DNA of 64,000 bases from Limnohabitans lacus. Lineage in GTDB: Bacteria > Pseudomonadota > Gammaproteobacteria > Burkholderiales > Burkholderiaceae_C. Numbering within the stretch: position 1 is the stretch's first letter; each line of letters begins with the position of its first letter. Below are positions 8,116-16,208 of the stretch, piece by piece. The position numbers and the translations under genes were made by a program. The DNA is taken from NCBI RefSeq assembly GCF_030053395.1, contig NZ_JASGBH010000005.1, positions 124,001 to 188,000 of the forward strand. The letters run 5' to 3'. A model generated the notes under the pieces. The model made no database searches and was not told the DNA's origin. It saw nothing but the letters and a program-made list of their open reading frames with translations.

Positions 8116-8130
8116 ACTGGTCTGACCACT
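8116..8130. promoter_or_regulatory. FadR-type GntR operator candidate
   Basis: The palindrome TGGTC-T-GACCA (8118-8128) has the odd-length TGGTCNGACCA form bound by FadR-subfamily GntR regulators, with matching A/T at the outer ends. It is the only such site I see in the 198-bp region between the divergent dehydratase operon and the regulator gene, so it probably controls both directions. Confidence 0.65.
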
Positions 8131-8161
8131 TGTCCAATTCACGTTATCCCTGATCCTGCGC

Positions 8162-8884
8162 ATGCCCATCCAAACCGTCGAACCCCAGCGCCTGTACCGC
8201 CAGATTGCCGAGCAACTTCGGCAGCTGATGGCCTCGGGCGAGTTCGCAGTGGGCTCACGCTTGCCCGCAGAGCGCGACCTGGCGCTGCAGCTGGGCGTGA
8301 GCCGCCCTTCGGTGCGCGAAGCGCTGATTGCGCTCGAAGTCGAAGGCATGATCGAAGTGCGCACGGGCTCGGGCATTTATGTGCAAAGCACCGCCAAACC
8401 CAAGACCCGAAAAACCCCTGCCCAGGCCGACAGCTCAGCCGAATGGGGCCCCCTCGAAGTGATGAGCGCCCGCATTTTGGTGGAATCGGAAGTGGCCGCA
8501 CTGGCCGCGCAAAACGCCCAGAAAAAAGACATCAAAGCCATCCGCGCCGGCTTGCAGCAAATGAAGCAAGAAGCCGCCCGCCATGAAATGCCACGTGAAG
8601 GCGATGAAGCCTTCCATGAAGCCATTGCACAGGCTTGCGGCAACAGCGTTTTGCTCGACACCGTGCAGCGCTTTTGGACGGCCCGCAAAGGCCCTCTGTT
8701 TGAGCGCTTAGGCGACTACTTTGAACATCCTGCCTCATGGCAAGCGGCCATTGCAGAGCACCAAGCCGTGTTCGATGCCATCGAGGCGCGCGACGCGCCC
8801 GCCGCCCGCAAGGCCATGCAAAAACATTTGAAACAAGCCCACAAAAGATACAGCGCGAGCTGGCGCCGCGCTCCTGCCCGTTAG
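8162..8884 (+). CDS. FadR-subfamily GntR transcriptional regulator (FCD domain)
   Basis: A 240-residue regulator. The winged helix-turn-helix occupies residues about 8-77: LYRQIAEQLRQLM, GSRLPAERDLALQLGVSRP, VREALIALEVEGMIEVR and GSGIYV. The C-terminal half (about 100-235) is an all-helical FCD ligand domain; FCD proteins usually bind small carboxylic or sugar acids through a metal. It lies between the leftward dehydratase operon and the rightward TRAP genes, so it is probably the local repressor, released by the imported acid or an intermediate. The uxuR/exuR-like group is the closest functional analogy, by inference. Confidence 0.9.
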   Translation: MPIQTVEPQRLYRQIAEQLRQLMASGEFAVGSRLPAERDLALQLGVSRPSVREALIALEVEGMIEVRTGSGIYVQSTAKPKTRKTPAQADSSAEWGPLEVMSARILVESEVAALAAQNAQKKDIKAIRAGLQQMKQEAARHEMPREGDEAFHEAIAQACGNSVLLDTVQRFWTARKGPLFERLGDYFEHPASWQAAIAEHQAVFDAIEARDAPAARKAMQKHLKQAHKRYSASWRRAPAR

Positions 8885-8952
8885 CTGGCCGCTAAGGGGG
8901 TATGCAGTTTTTTTCGCGTCAGTAATTTTCCAACACCATTGAGGAGACAACG

Positions 8953-9942
8953 ATGAGCAAACGATTCACCCTGAAGACCCTGGCCGCCCTGGGCGCCGTC
9001 GCCATGGGCACCTTGCTGATGAGCACCGGTGCACAGGCCCAGCAAAAACTCAAATGGGCCCACGTCTATGAAACGTCGGAGCCGTACCACACCGAGTCGG
9101 TTTGGGCGGCCGATGAAATCAAAAAGCGCAGCAACGGCAAGTTCGACATCCAAGTCTTCCCGGCTTCCACACTGGGCAAAGAAACCGATATCAACCAAGG
9201 CCTGACCCTGGGTACAGTGGACATGATCATCAGCGGCCCCTCTTTTGCGGCCCGCACTTACCCCCGCTTTGGCATTGCCTACTACCCCTTCATCTTCCGC
9301 GATGGCGACCACCTGATTGCTTACTCCAAGAGCCCCGTTTTCCAGGAAATGGTGTCCGAGTTCCGGGCCAAGACGGGCATCCAAGTCACGGCCTACACCT
9401 ACTATGGCGCTCGCCACACCACCGCGCAAAAAGCCTTCACCAACTGCGCTGGCATGAAGGGCATCAAGATCCGAGTGCCCGACGTGCCTGCCTACCGCGC
9501 CACACCTGAGGCCTGCGGCGCCAACCCCACGCCCATTGCTTTTGCCGAGGTCTATCTGGCCCTGCAAAACGGCACGGTGGAAGCCCAAGAGAATCCATTG
9601 ACCACCATCGAGGCCAAGAAGTTCTTCGAGGTGCAAAAAGCCATCATGCTCACGGGTCACATCGTGGACGGTTTGACCACGCAAATTGCACCGCATCTCT
9701 GGAACAAGCTCAGCGATGCTGAAAAGAAAATGTTCACCGATGTGACTCAAGAAGCCGCTGTGCGCGCCACCGCCAAGATCAAGGCCCGTGAAGCCGAGTT
9801 GGTGGACGAGTTCAAGAAAAAAGGCCTGCAAATCGTGCAGGTGGATCGCAAGTCATTCCAAGACGCCGTCCTGAAAAACAAACCCCTGACCTCCATGGGT
9901 TTCACGCAGTCTGACTTCGACAAGATCCAGGCGGCCAAGTAA
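8953..9942 (+). CDS. TRAP transporter substrate-binding protein (DctP family)
   Basis: A 329-residue periplasmic protein with a signal peptide ending STGAQA-QQ (cleavage near residue 29). The DctP fold signature is visible: KLKWAHVYETSEPYH at the mature start, and GIKIRVPDVPAYRATPEAC then PIAFAEVYLALQNGTVEAQ; the Arg in IRVP is the residue that usually pairs with the substrate carboxylate. It is the first transporter gene, followed by the small and large membrane subunits. Together they import an organic or sugar acid with Na+ or H+. AGGAG at about 8941-8945 precedes the start. Confidence 0.93.
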   Translation: MSKRFTLKTLAALGAVAMGTLLMSTGAQAQQKLKWAHVYETSEPYHTESVWAADEIKKRSNGKFDIQVFPASTLGKETDINQGLTLGTVDMIISGPSFAARTYPRFGIAYYPFIFRDGDHLIAYSKSPVFQEMVSEFRAKTGIQVTAYTYYGARHTTAQKAFTNCAGMKGIKIRVPDVPAYRATPEACGANPTPIAFAEVYLALQNGTVEAQENPLTTIEAKKFFEVQKAIMLTGHIVDGLTTQIAPHLWNKLSDAEKKMFTDVTQEAAVRATAKIKAREAELVDEFKKKGLQIVQVDRKSFQDAVLKNKPLTSMGFTQSDFDKIQAAK

Positions 9943-10001
9943 GGCGCTCTCACATCAGGTTTTGTGCCGATCGCACAGGTCTGATGCTTTGGCTACCTGT
10001 T

Positions 10002-10030
10002 GCAGACCGAACTCACTGAGTTCGGTCTGC
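10002..10030. other. strong intercistronic hairpin between the TRAP binding-protein and membrane genes
   Basis: GCAGACCGAACTCA (10002-10015) is the exact complement of TGAGTTCGGTCTGC (10017-10030), a 14-bp perfect stem around a single central base, so the actual loop is a few bases larger. No T run follows on the plus strand. Such hairpins commonly protect the upstream binding-protein message or cause partial termination so that the periplasmic subunit is made in excess. That role is inference. Confidence 0.7.
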
Positions 10031-10065
10031 ACATGCGGCCAAGTTTTCGATCCCAAGGACACCCT

Positions 10066-10641
10066 ATGAGCAACCTACCCGACCTCGATGCCATGCCCAA
10101 AGTCATGGGTAACGATGGCCAGTTTCACGCCACCGACGACGAAGTCGACCTCTCTGGCACCCCCATTGAAGCCTGGGTGGCACTGGCTTTCTTTTGGGCT
10201 TTGGGTCTGACGGTTTTTTACCAATTTTTCACACGCTACGTGATGAACAACTCGGCGTCGTGGACCGAGGAGATTGCACGCTATCTGCTCATTGCCACCG
10301 TCTTCACGGGCGCCACGATTGGCGTGGCCAAAAACAACCACATCCAAGTGGACTTCTTCTTTCGATTCATGCCCGACTGGCTAGGCCGCGCCATGGGGGT
10401 GGTGGTCGATGTGATGCGCATCGCCTTTTTTGCTGCCGCCACTTTCCTCACCGGCCAGATGATGGAGAAACTGGGCAGTTACAAGATGACCATCATTGAT
10501 TTGCCGATGAACCTCGTCTATGGCGTGGTGATGGCCGGGTTTGCCGCCATGTGCTTGCGCGCCGTGTGGGTGGCCAAGGTTCATTGGCAGCGCGGCTACA
10601 CCGTGCTGCAACGCCCCGAATCCGAAATGACAGACCGCTGA
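10066..10641 (+). CDS. TRAP transporter small membrane subunit (DctQ family)
   Basis: A 191-residue protein with four predicted membrane helices: WVALAFFWALGLTVFYQFF, IARYLLIATVFTGATIG, MRIAFFAAATFLT and VYGVVMAGFAAMCLRAVW. The segment SWTEEIARYLL before the second helix is a DctQ hallmark. The start at 10066 is chosen because AAGGA lies 7 bases upstream; the frame is open further upstream, but that extension runs through the hairpin. It pairs with the large subunit 21 bp downstream. Confidence 0.9.
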   Translation: MSNLPDLDAMPKVMGNDGQFHATDDEVDLSGTPIEAWVALAFFWALGLTVFYQFFTRYVMNNSASWTEEIARYLLIATVFTGATIGVAKNNHIQVDFFFRFMPDWLGRAMGVVVDVMRIAFFAAATFLTGQMMEKLGSYKMTIIDLPMNLVYGVVMAGFAAMCLRAVWVAKVHWQRGYTVLQRPESEMTDR

Positions 10642-10662
10642 AACGCCCTTAGAAAGTTCTCC

Positions 10663-12057
10663 ATGTTGAAGATCCTTTTCCTCATCCTCATGAGCGGCGG
10701 CATCCCGGTGGCCATTGCCATGGCGGGTGCGTCCTTGCTGTATTTGCTTTTTGTCGAAAGCTCGCCACCCTTTGTGGTCATCCACCGCATGGTCTCGGGC
10801 ATCGACAGCTTCCCCCTGTTGGCCGTGCCCTTCTTCATTCTGGCTGGCAACCTGATGAACAACGCGGGCATCACCAACCGCATTTACAACTACGCGCTGG
10901 CCTTGGTGGGCTGGCTCAAAGGCGGCCTTGGCCACGTCAACGTGGTCGGCTCGGTCGTGTTTGCGGGCATGAGCGGCACCGCCATTGCCGATGCGGCGGG
11001 CTTGGGCACCATCGAGATCAAGGCGATGAAAGACCATGGCTACAGCACCGAGTTTGCGGTGGGCGTCACGGCGGCCTCGGCCACGCTGGGCCCCATCATT
11101 CCGCCCAGCCTGCCCTTTGTGATCTACGGCATGATGGCCAACGTCTCGGTGGGGGCCTTGTTCCTTGCCGGCATCTTGCCCGGCATCTTGATGGCGCTGC
11201 TCATGATGCTGACAGTGGCCTATTTCGCACACAAAAACGGCTGGGGTGCCGACGTCAAATTTGAATGGCCCAAAGTCATCAAGGCCCTGGCCGAAACGGC
11301 CGTGGTGGTGGGCTGGCCCCTGTCGATTTGGTGGTTGGTGAACACCATGGGCACGCCCGCCCAAATGACGGTTTTCTTGGCGCTGATCGTTTTGTTTGCC
11401 GCCGACAAGTTTTTCAACTTCCAGGCCGTCTTGCCCATCATGACGCCGGTGATCCTGATTGGCGGCATGACCACCGGTGTGTTCACCCCCACCGAAGGCG
11501 CGATCGCCGCTTGCGTTTGGGCCATTGCGCTGGGCTTCTTTTGGTACCGCACGCTCAACTTCAAGATGTTCGTGAAAATCTGCCTGGACACGGTGGAAAC
11601 CACCGCCACCGTGCTGTTCATCGTGGCCGCAGCCAGTATTTTTGGCTGGATGCTCACTGCCACAGGGGTGACCACGGCCATCTCCAGTTGGGTGCTGGGC
11701 TTTACCAAAGAGCCTTGGGTGTTCTTGCTCTTGGCCAATGCATTGATGTTGTTTGTGGGTTGCTTCTTGGAGCCCACCGCCGCCATCACCATTCTTGTGC
11801 CGATTCTGGTACCGATCTGCCAACAACTGGGCATTGACCTGGTGCACTTCGGTTTGGTCATGGTGCTCAACCTGATGATCGGCTTGCTGCACCCGCCCAT
11901 GGGCATGGTGCTGTTTGTGTTGGCCCGCGTGGCCAAGCTCAGTGTGGAGCGCACCACCATGGCCATCTTGCCCTGGCTGTTCCCCTTGCTGGGCAGCTTG
12001 GCCGTCATCACCTACTTCCCCAGCCTGGTGCTGTGGTTGCCCAAGCAGTTTTATTGA
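10663..12057 (+). CDS. TRAP transporter large membrane subunit (DctM family)
   Basis: A 464-residue, roughly 12-helix membrane protein that forms the transport channel of the TRAP system. Family segments include FPLLAVPFFILAGNLMN, GMSGTAIADAAGLGTIE, LGPIIPPSLPFVIYG, GGMTTGVFTPTEGA and FLEPTAAITILVPI. The FTPTEGA stretch is a near-invariant DctM motif. It follows the DctQ subunit directly and is followed 9 bp later by the UxaA-type dehydratase, which links uptake to catabolism in one transcript. Confidence 0.93.
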   Translation: MLKILFLILMSGGIPVAIAMAGASLLYLLFVESSPPFVVIHRMVSGIDSFPLLAVPFFILAGNLMNNAGITNRIYNYALALVGWLKGGLGHVNVVGSVVFAGMSGTAIADAAGLGTIEIKAMKDHGYSTEFAVGVTAASATLGPIIPPSLPFVIYGMMANVSVGALFLAGILPGILMALLMMLTVAYFAHKNGWGADVKFEWPKVIKALAETAVVVGWPLSIWWLVNTMGTPAQMTVFLALIVLFAADKFFNFQAVLPIMTPVILIGGMTTGVFTPTEGAIAACVWAIALGFFWYRTLNFKMFVKICLDTVETTATVLFIVAAASIFGWMLTATGVTTAISSWVLGFTKEPWVFLLLANALMLFVGCFLEPTAAITILVPILVPICQQLGIDLVHFGLVMVLNLMIGLLHPPMGMVLFVLARVAKLSVERTTMAILPWLFPLLGSLAVITYFPSLVLWLPKQFY

Positions 12058-12066
12058 GGAATGTCC

Positions 12067-13593
12067 ATGAGCAGTTTCATCCGCTTGCATCCCGCCGATG
12101 ACGTGGTCATCGCTCGCAGCCAACTCATGAGCGGCAGCGCTGTCGAAGGCGTGCCCGTGCGCGGCCTGATCCCGCCGGGCCACAAGGTGGCCACCCGCGC
12201 CATCGCCGTGGGCGAGCCGGTGCGCCGCTACAACCAGATCATCGGCTTTGCCTCGCAAGCCATTGCGCCGGGCGAGCATGTGCACACGCACAACCTGAAC
12301 ATGGGCGCCGAGAAAGGCAACTTCGAACGCGACTACGCCATCGGTCAAGACGTGAAGCCCGAGCCCGCGCGCAAGCAGGCGACTTTCATGGGCTACAAGC
12401 GCTCGGATGGCCGCGTGGCCACGCGCAACTACATCGGCGTGTTGTCGAGCGTGAACTGTTCAGCCACCGCCGCCCGCGCGATTGCCGACCACTTCTCCAA
12501 ACGCAACAACCCGCAAGCACTCGCCAACTTTCCCAATGTGGACGGCGTGGTGGCTTTGACGCACGGCACCGGCTGCGGCATGGACACCGAAGGTCTGGGC
12601 ATTCAGTTGCTGGAACGCACCTTGGCCGGTTATGCCACCCATGCCAACTTTTGGGGCGTGGTGGTGGTGGGCCTGGGCTGCGAGGCGAACCAGCTCAACA
12701 CCTGGCTGGCGCACAGCAGCTTGCGCGAGGGCGACACGCTCAAGGTGTTCAACATCCAGGACACTGGCGGCACGCGCCTCACGGTGGAAAAAGGCATTGC
12801 CTTGATCGAGGAAATGCTGCCCCGCGCCAACGCCATCAGCCGCGAGCCTTGCAGCGCCGAACACATCACGGTGGGCTTGCAGTGCGGCGGCTCGGATGGT
12901 TATTCGGGCATCAGCGCCAACCCAGCACTTGGGGCGGCCGTGGACCTGCTGGTGCAGCACGGCGGTACCGCGATCCTGAGCGAAACGCCCGAGATTTATG
13001 GGGCGGAGCATCTGCTCACCCGCCGCGCTGTGAAGCCCGAAGTGGCGCACAAACTGATCGAGCGCATCCGTTGGTGGGAGAACTACACCGCCATCAACGG
13101 CGGCGAGATGAACAACAACCCCTCGCCCGGCAACAAGGCAGGTGGCCTGACGACCATCCTAGAAAAGTCACTCGGCGCGGTGGCCAAGGGCGGCACCAGC
13201 AACCTGCAAGCGGTCTATGAATACGCCGAGCCGGTCTCCGCCAAAGGCTTTGTCTACATGGACACGCCGGGCTACGACCCGGTGAGCGCCACAGGCCAGG
13301 TGGCCGGTGGCGCCAACCTGATTTGCTTCACCACCGGGCGCGGCAGTGCCTATGGCTGCGCGCCCTCGCCCAGCCTGAAGTTCTCGACCAACACCGCGCT
13401 GTGGAAAAAGCAAGAAGAAGACATGGACCTGAACTGCGGCGAGATCGTGGACGGCGGCGTGAGCATCGCCGACATGGGTCAGCGCATCTTTGAAATGATC
13501 CTGGCGGCAGCTTCAGGCGAGCCCACCAAGAGCGAGCGCCACGGCTACGGCCAAAACGAATTCGTGCCGTGGCAAGTCGGCGCGGTCATGTGA
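12067..13593 (+). CDS. UxaA family altronate/galactarate-type dehydratase, full length
   Basis: A 508-residue Fe-dependent sugar-acid dehydratase. The N-terminal SAF domain (about 1-90) contains VRGLIPPGHKVATRAIA and GFASQAIAPGEHVHTHNL. The C-terminal catalytic part includes GYKRSDGRVATRNYIGVLSSVNCS (in parts), LTHGTGCGM, VGLGCEANQ, LQCGGSDGYSGISANPALG and ETPEIYGAEHLLTRRA. The start at 12067 is chosen over the ATG at 12061 because GAGGA at 12055-12059 is then correctly spaced. Full-length members convert D-altronate or galactarate to 2-keto-3-deoxy acids. Which one is used here is not decidable from sequence. Confidence 0.88.
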   Translation: MSSFIRLHPADDVVIARSQLMSGSAVEGVPVRGLIPPGHKVATRAIAVGEPVRRYNQIIGFASQAIAPGEHVHTHNLNMGAEKGNFERDYAIGQDVKPEPARKQATFMGYKRSDGRVATRNYIGVLSSVNCSATAARAIADHFSKRNNPQALANFPNVDGVVALTHGTGCGMDTEGLGIQLLERTLAGYATHANFWGVVVVGLGCEANQLNTWLAHSSLREGDTLKVFNIQDTGGTRLTVEKGIALIEEMLPRANAISREPCSAEHITVGLQCGGSDGYSGISANPALGAAVDLLVQHGGTAILSETPEIYGAEHLLTRRAVKPEVAHKLIERIRWWENYTAINGGEMNNNPSPGNKAGGLTTILEKSLGAVAKGGTSNLQAVYEYAEPVSAKGFVYMDTPGYDPVSATGQVAGGANLICFTTGRGSAYGCAPSPSLKFSTNTALWKKQEEDMDLNCGEIVDGGVSIADMGQRIFEMILAAASGEPTKSERHGYGQNEFVPWQVGAVM

Positions 13594-13603
13594 GGGCAGC
13601 GTC

Positions 13604-14665
13604 ATGAGCCACACCATTTCTGCAAGCGACCTGCGCGACAAAGTCGCCCGCATCATCGAACAAGCAGGCAGCACGCCTGCCGAAGCCGCACAGGTGGCCG
13701 ACAACCTGGTCATGGCCAACCTGAGCGGGCACGACTCCCACGGCGTGGGCATGGTGCCGCGCTATGTGGACGCGGTGCTTGAAGGGGGCTTGTCGCCCAA
13801 CACCGGCGTCAAAGTTTTGCTCGACACCGGTCCCTTGCTCAACTTGGACGGCCAACGCGGCTATGGTCAGATCACCGGCGTTCAAGCCATGCAAATGGGC
13901 ATTGAACGCGCCAAGCAACACGGTGTGTGCACTGTGGCGCTCAGCCGCTCACACCACTTGGGCCGCATCGGCCACTTTGCCGAAATGGCCGTGGCCCAGG
14001 GTCTGGTGTCGGTGCATTTTGTGAACGTGCTCTCGCGCCCCGTGGTCGCCCCCTTTGGCGGTGGCGATGGCCGCTTTGGCACCAACCCCTGCTGCATCGG
14101 CGTGCCCATGGGCAACCGCGAACCCTTTGTGCTGGACTTTGCCACCAGCCGCGTGGCGCAAGGCAAGATGCGCGTGGCCCACAACAAAGGCGAGCAAGTG
14201 CCCCCCGGCTATTTGATCGACGAACACGGTCACCCCACCACCGACCCCGGCGTGGTGGTGGTGCCGCAGTCCAACGGCCTGTTTGGTGCGCTCATGACCT
14301 TTGGCGACCATAAAGGCTTTGGCATGGCCATGGCCTGCGAACTGTTGGGCGGTGCCCTCACTGGCAGCGGCACTTGGCACCGCGAGGCTGATCATCAACG
14401 CGCCGTGCTCAACGGCATGTTGACCATGCTGATCGACCCGGTGCGTTTGGGCACGCAGGCCATGTTTGAACAAGAAGCCCTGGCCTTTGCCGACTGGCTG
14501 CGCCAAAGCCCCGATGCCCCAGGCAGCGATGGCGTCAAGCTGGCGGGCGAGCCCGAACGCGCTGCACGCACCGAACGTGAGCACTCGGGCATCTGGATCG
14601 ACGACGCCACCTGGGCCGAAATCGAAGCGTCAGAACACAAGCTCCAAGCTCGATCCTCGATTTGA
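13604..14665 (+). CDS. Ldh2/malate-ureidoglycolate dehydrogenase family oxidoreductase
   Basis: A 353-residue NAD(P)-dependent dehydrogenase of the COG2055 fold, unrelated to Rossmann lactate dehydrogenases. Canonical segments: LSGHDSHGVGMVPRY (about residues 42-56, with the catalytic His), RSHHLGRIGHFAE, GGGDGRFGTNPCCIGVP and FGDHKGFGMAM. Substrates of the family include malate, lactate, ureidoglycolate and 2,3-diketogulonate. The start follows the UxaA-type gene by 10 bp, so it belongs to the same operon and probably reduces or oxidises a 2-keto or 2-hydroxy acid in the same pathway. The actual substrate is unknown. Confidence 0.85.
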   Translation: MSHTISASDLRDKVARIIEQAGSTPAEAAQVADNLVMANLSGHDSHGVGMVPRYVDAVLEGGLSPNTGVKVLLDTGPLLNLDGQRGYGQITGVQAMQMGIERAKQHGVCTVALSRSHHLGRIGHFAEMAVAQGLVSVHFVNVLSRPVVAPFGGGDGRFGTNPCCIGVPMGNREPFVLDFATSRVAQGKMRVAHNKGEQVPPGYLIDEHGHPTTDPGVVVVPQSNGLFGALMTFGDHKGFGMAMACELLGGALTGSGTWHREADHQRAVLNGMLTMLIDPVRLGTQAMFEQEALAFADWLRQSPDAPGSDGVKLAGEPERAARTEREHSGIWIDDATWAEIEASEHKLQARSSI

Positions 14666-14680
14666 AGATGACTGGATGTC

Positions 14681-14757
14681 TTGTAGGAGCCAGCCCTGCT
14701 GGCGATGCCATCGCTTGTGGCCTGCAGGCATATCGCTTGCAGGGCAAGCTCCTACAA
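14681..14757. repeat. REP-like element with 10-bp terminal inverted repeats
   Basis: TTGTAGGAGC (14681-14690) and GCTCCTACAA (14748-14757) are perfect inverted ends. Inside, 14683-14707 is identical, in reverse complement, to 25 bases at 33451-33475. The style (TGTAGGAGC..GCTGGCGAT) resembles the REP units of pseudomonads and other proteobacteria. It fills the gap between the Ldh2-type gene and the fructuronate reductase-type gene. Confidence 0.75.
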
Positions 14758-14807
14758 AGCCCGCGCTGATTGACTGTGTTGTTTTGACCTTCTTTTAAAG
14801 ATTCACC

Positions 14808-16205
14808 ATGTCACTCTCCTCACTCGCCTTGTCAACACTGCCACCTCATGTAGGCATCCCCCGCTATGCGCGCAACGCTGACGCCCCTGGCGTGGTGCAC
14901 CTGGGTCTGGGGGCTTTTCACCGCGCCCACCAAGCCATGGTGTTTGACCAACTGCTGGCCAATGGCGACATGCGCTGGGGCATCCATGGCGTGGGCATGA
15001 CGCGGCCTGACCTGGTCAACCAGCTGAGCGCACAAGACGGCCTGTACGCCGTGCGCGTGGCCGACGGCACAGGGGTGAAGTGGCAAGTGCCCGGTGCGCT
15101 GTGGCGCATGAATGTTGCCGCCACCGAGCGCGATGCGGTGGTGCAAGCGATGGCCGCGCCCAGCACCCGCTGGGTCACCCTCACCGTGACCGAAAAAGGC
15201 TACACCCCCGCTTTAGGCCAGCTGCTGCTGGACGGCTTGCGCCTGCGCCAGCAAGCAGGCTTACCCGGCATCACCATCGCTTCGTGCGACAACTTGCAAG
15301 GCAATGGCCACAAGCTGCAGGCCTTGGTCAAGGCTGCGGCCAATGCCCAAGACACCGCACTGCTGCAATGGCTGGACACGCACTGCGCCTTCCCTTGCAG
15401 CATGGTGGACCGCATCGTGCCCGCCGCCACGCCCGAAGTGATGGCCGCCGCCAAAGAGGCGCTGGGCGTGCCAGACCACTGCGCCCTGAGCACCGAAGGC
15501 TTTTGGGAATGGGTGATCGAAGACCGCTTTGCCGACCCGACAGACGCCGCCCTGCTGCAAAGCGCCGGTGTGCGCGTGACAGGCGATGTTCACAGCTACG
15601 AAGAAGCCAAGCTGCGCATGCTCAACGGCAGCCACACGGCCATGGCGCTCATGGGCGCCATCACAGGCAGGCCCTTCATTGCCAGTTGCATTGGCGCACC
15701 GCATATCCGCGAGTTTGTGTTCCGCTTGATGGGCCGAGAAGTCGCGCCGCATCTGAGTCGCAGCGACTGGGCCGATTACCGAGACGCGCTGATCGCCCGA
15801 TTTGGCAACCCGTATTTGAAGCACAGCGTGCACCAGATCGCCACCGACAGCTCGCAAAAAATCCCGCAGCGCTGGCCACCTTCGGTGCTGGGGCAAATCG
15901 CGCAAGGCGCTTCGTTTGAACACCACGCACTGGCTGCGGCCGTGTTCGTGCGCTACACCCTGGCCGTGGACGAAAACGGCCAAGCCTATGCCCTGAACGA
16001 CCCCCAAGCCGAAAGCCTGATGGCCCTGGGTGCAGCCCAGCGCACCGAACCCGAGGCCTGCGTGCGTGCCCTGCTGGCCCGCGAAGACCTGTGGGGCAGC
16101 GCCCTGCCCCAACACACAGGCTGGATCGCCCGCGTCATTCACTGGCATCAACACATCCTGCAGCACGGTGTGGACCACGCCGTCCAGCAACTGACCGAGG
16201 CCTGA
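14808..16205 (+). CDS. mannitol dehydrogenase family protein, probable D-fructuronate reductase
   Basis: A 465-residue polyol/uronate dehydrogenase. The NAD-binding start is VVHLGLGAFHRAHQA (about residues 28-42), followed by ITIASCDNLQGNG and the catalytic-lysine helix EEAKLRMLNGSHTAMALMG. Family members are mannitol, tagaturonate and fructuronate oxidoreductases. The next gene, 3 bp downstream, is a true ManD mannonate dehydratase, so this enzyme most likely reduces D-fructuronate to D-mannonate. The assignment of direction and substrate rests on that neighbour. Confidence 0.87.
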   Translation: MSLSSLALSTLPPHVGIPRYARNADAPGVVHLGLGAFHRAHQAMVFDQLLANGDMRWGIHGVGMTRPDLVNQLSAQDGLYAVRVADGTGVKWQVPGALWRMNVAATERDAVVQAMAAPSTRWVTLTVTEKGYTPALGQLLLDGLRLRQQAGLPGITIASCDNLQGNGHKLQALVKAAANAQDTALLQWLDTHCAFPCSMVDRIVPAATPEVMAAAKEALGVPDHCALSTEGFWEWVIEDRFADPTDAALLQSAGVRVTGDVHSYEEAKLRMLNGSHTAMALMGAITGRPFIASCIGAPHIREFVFRLMGREVAPHLSRSDWADYRDALIARFGNPYLKHSVHQIATDSSQKIPQRWPPSVLGQIAQGASFEHHALAAAVFVRYTLAVDENGQAYALNDPQAESLMALGAAQRTEPEACVRALLAREDLWGSALPQHTGWIARVIHWHQHILQHGVDHAVQQLTEA

Positions 16206-16208
16206 GCC

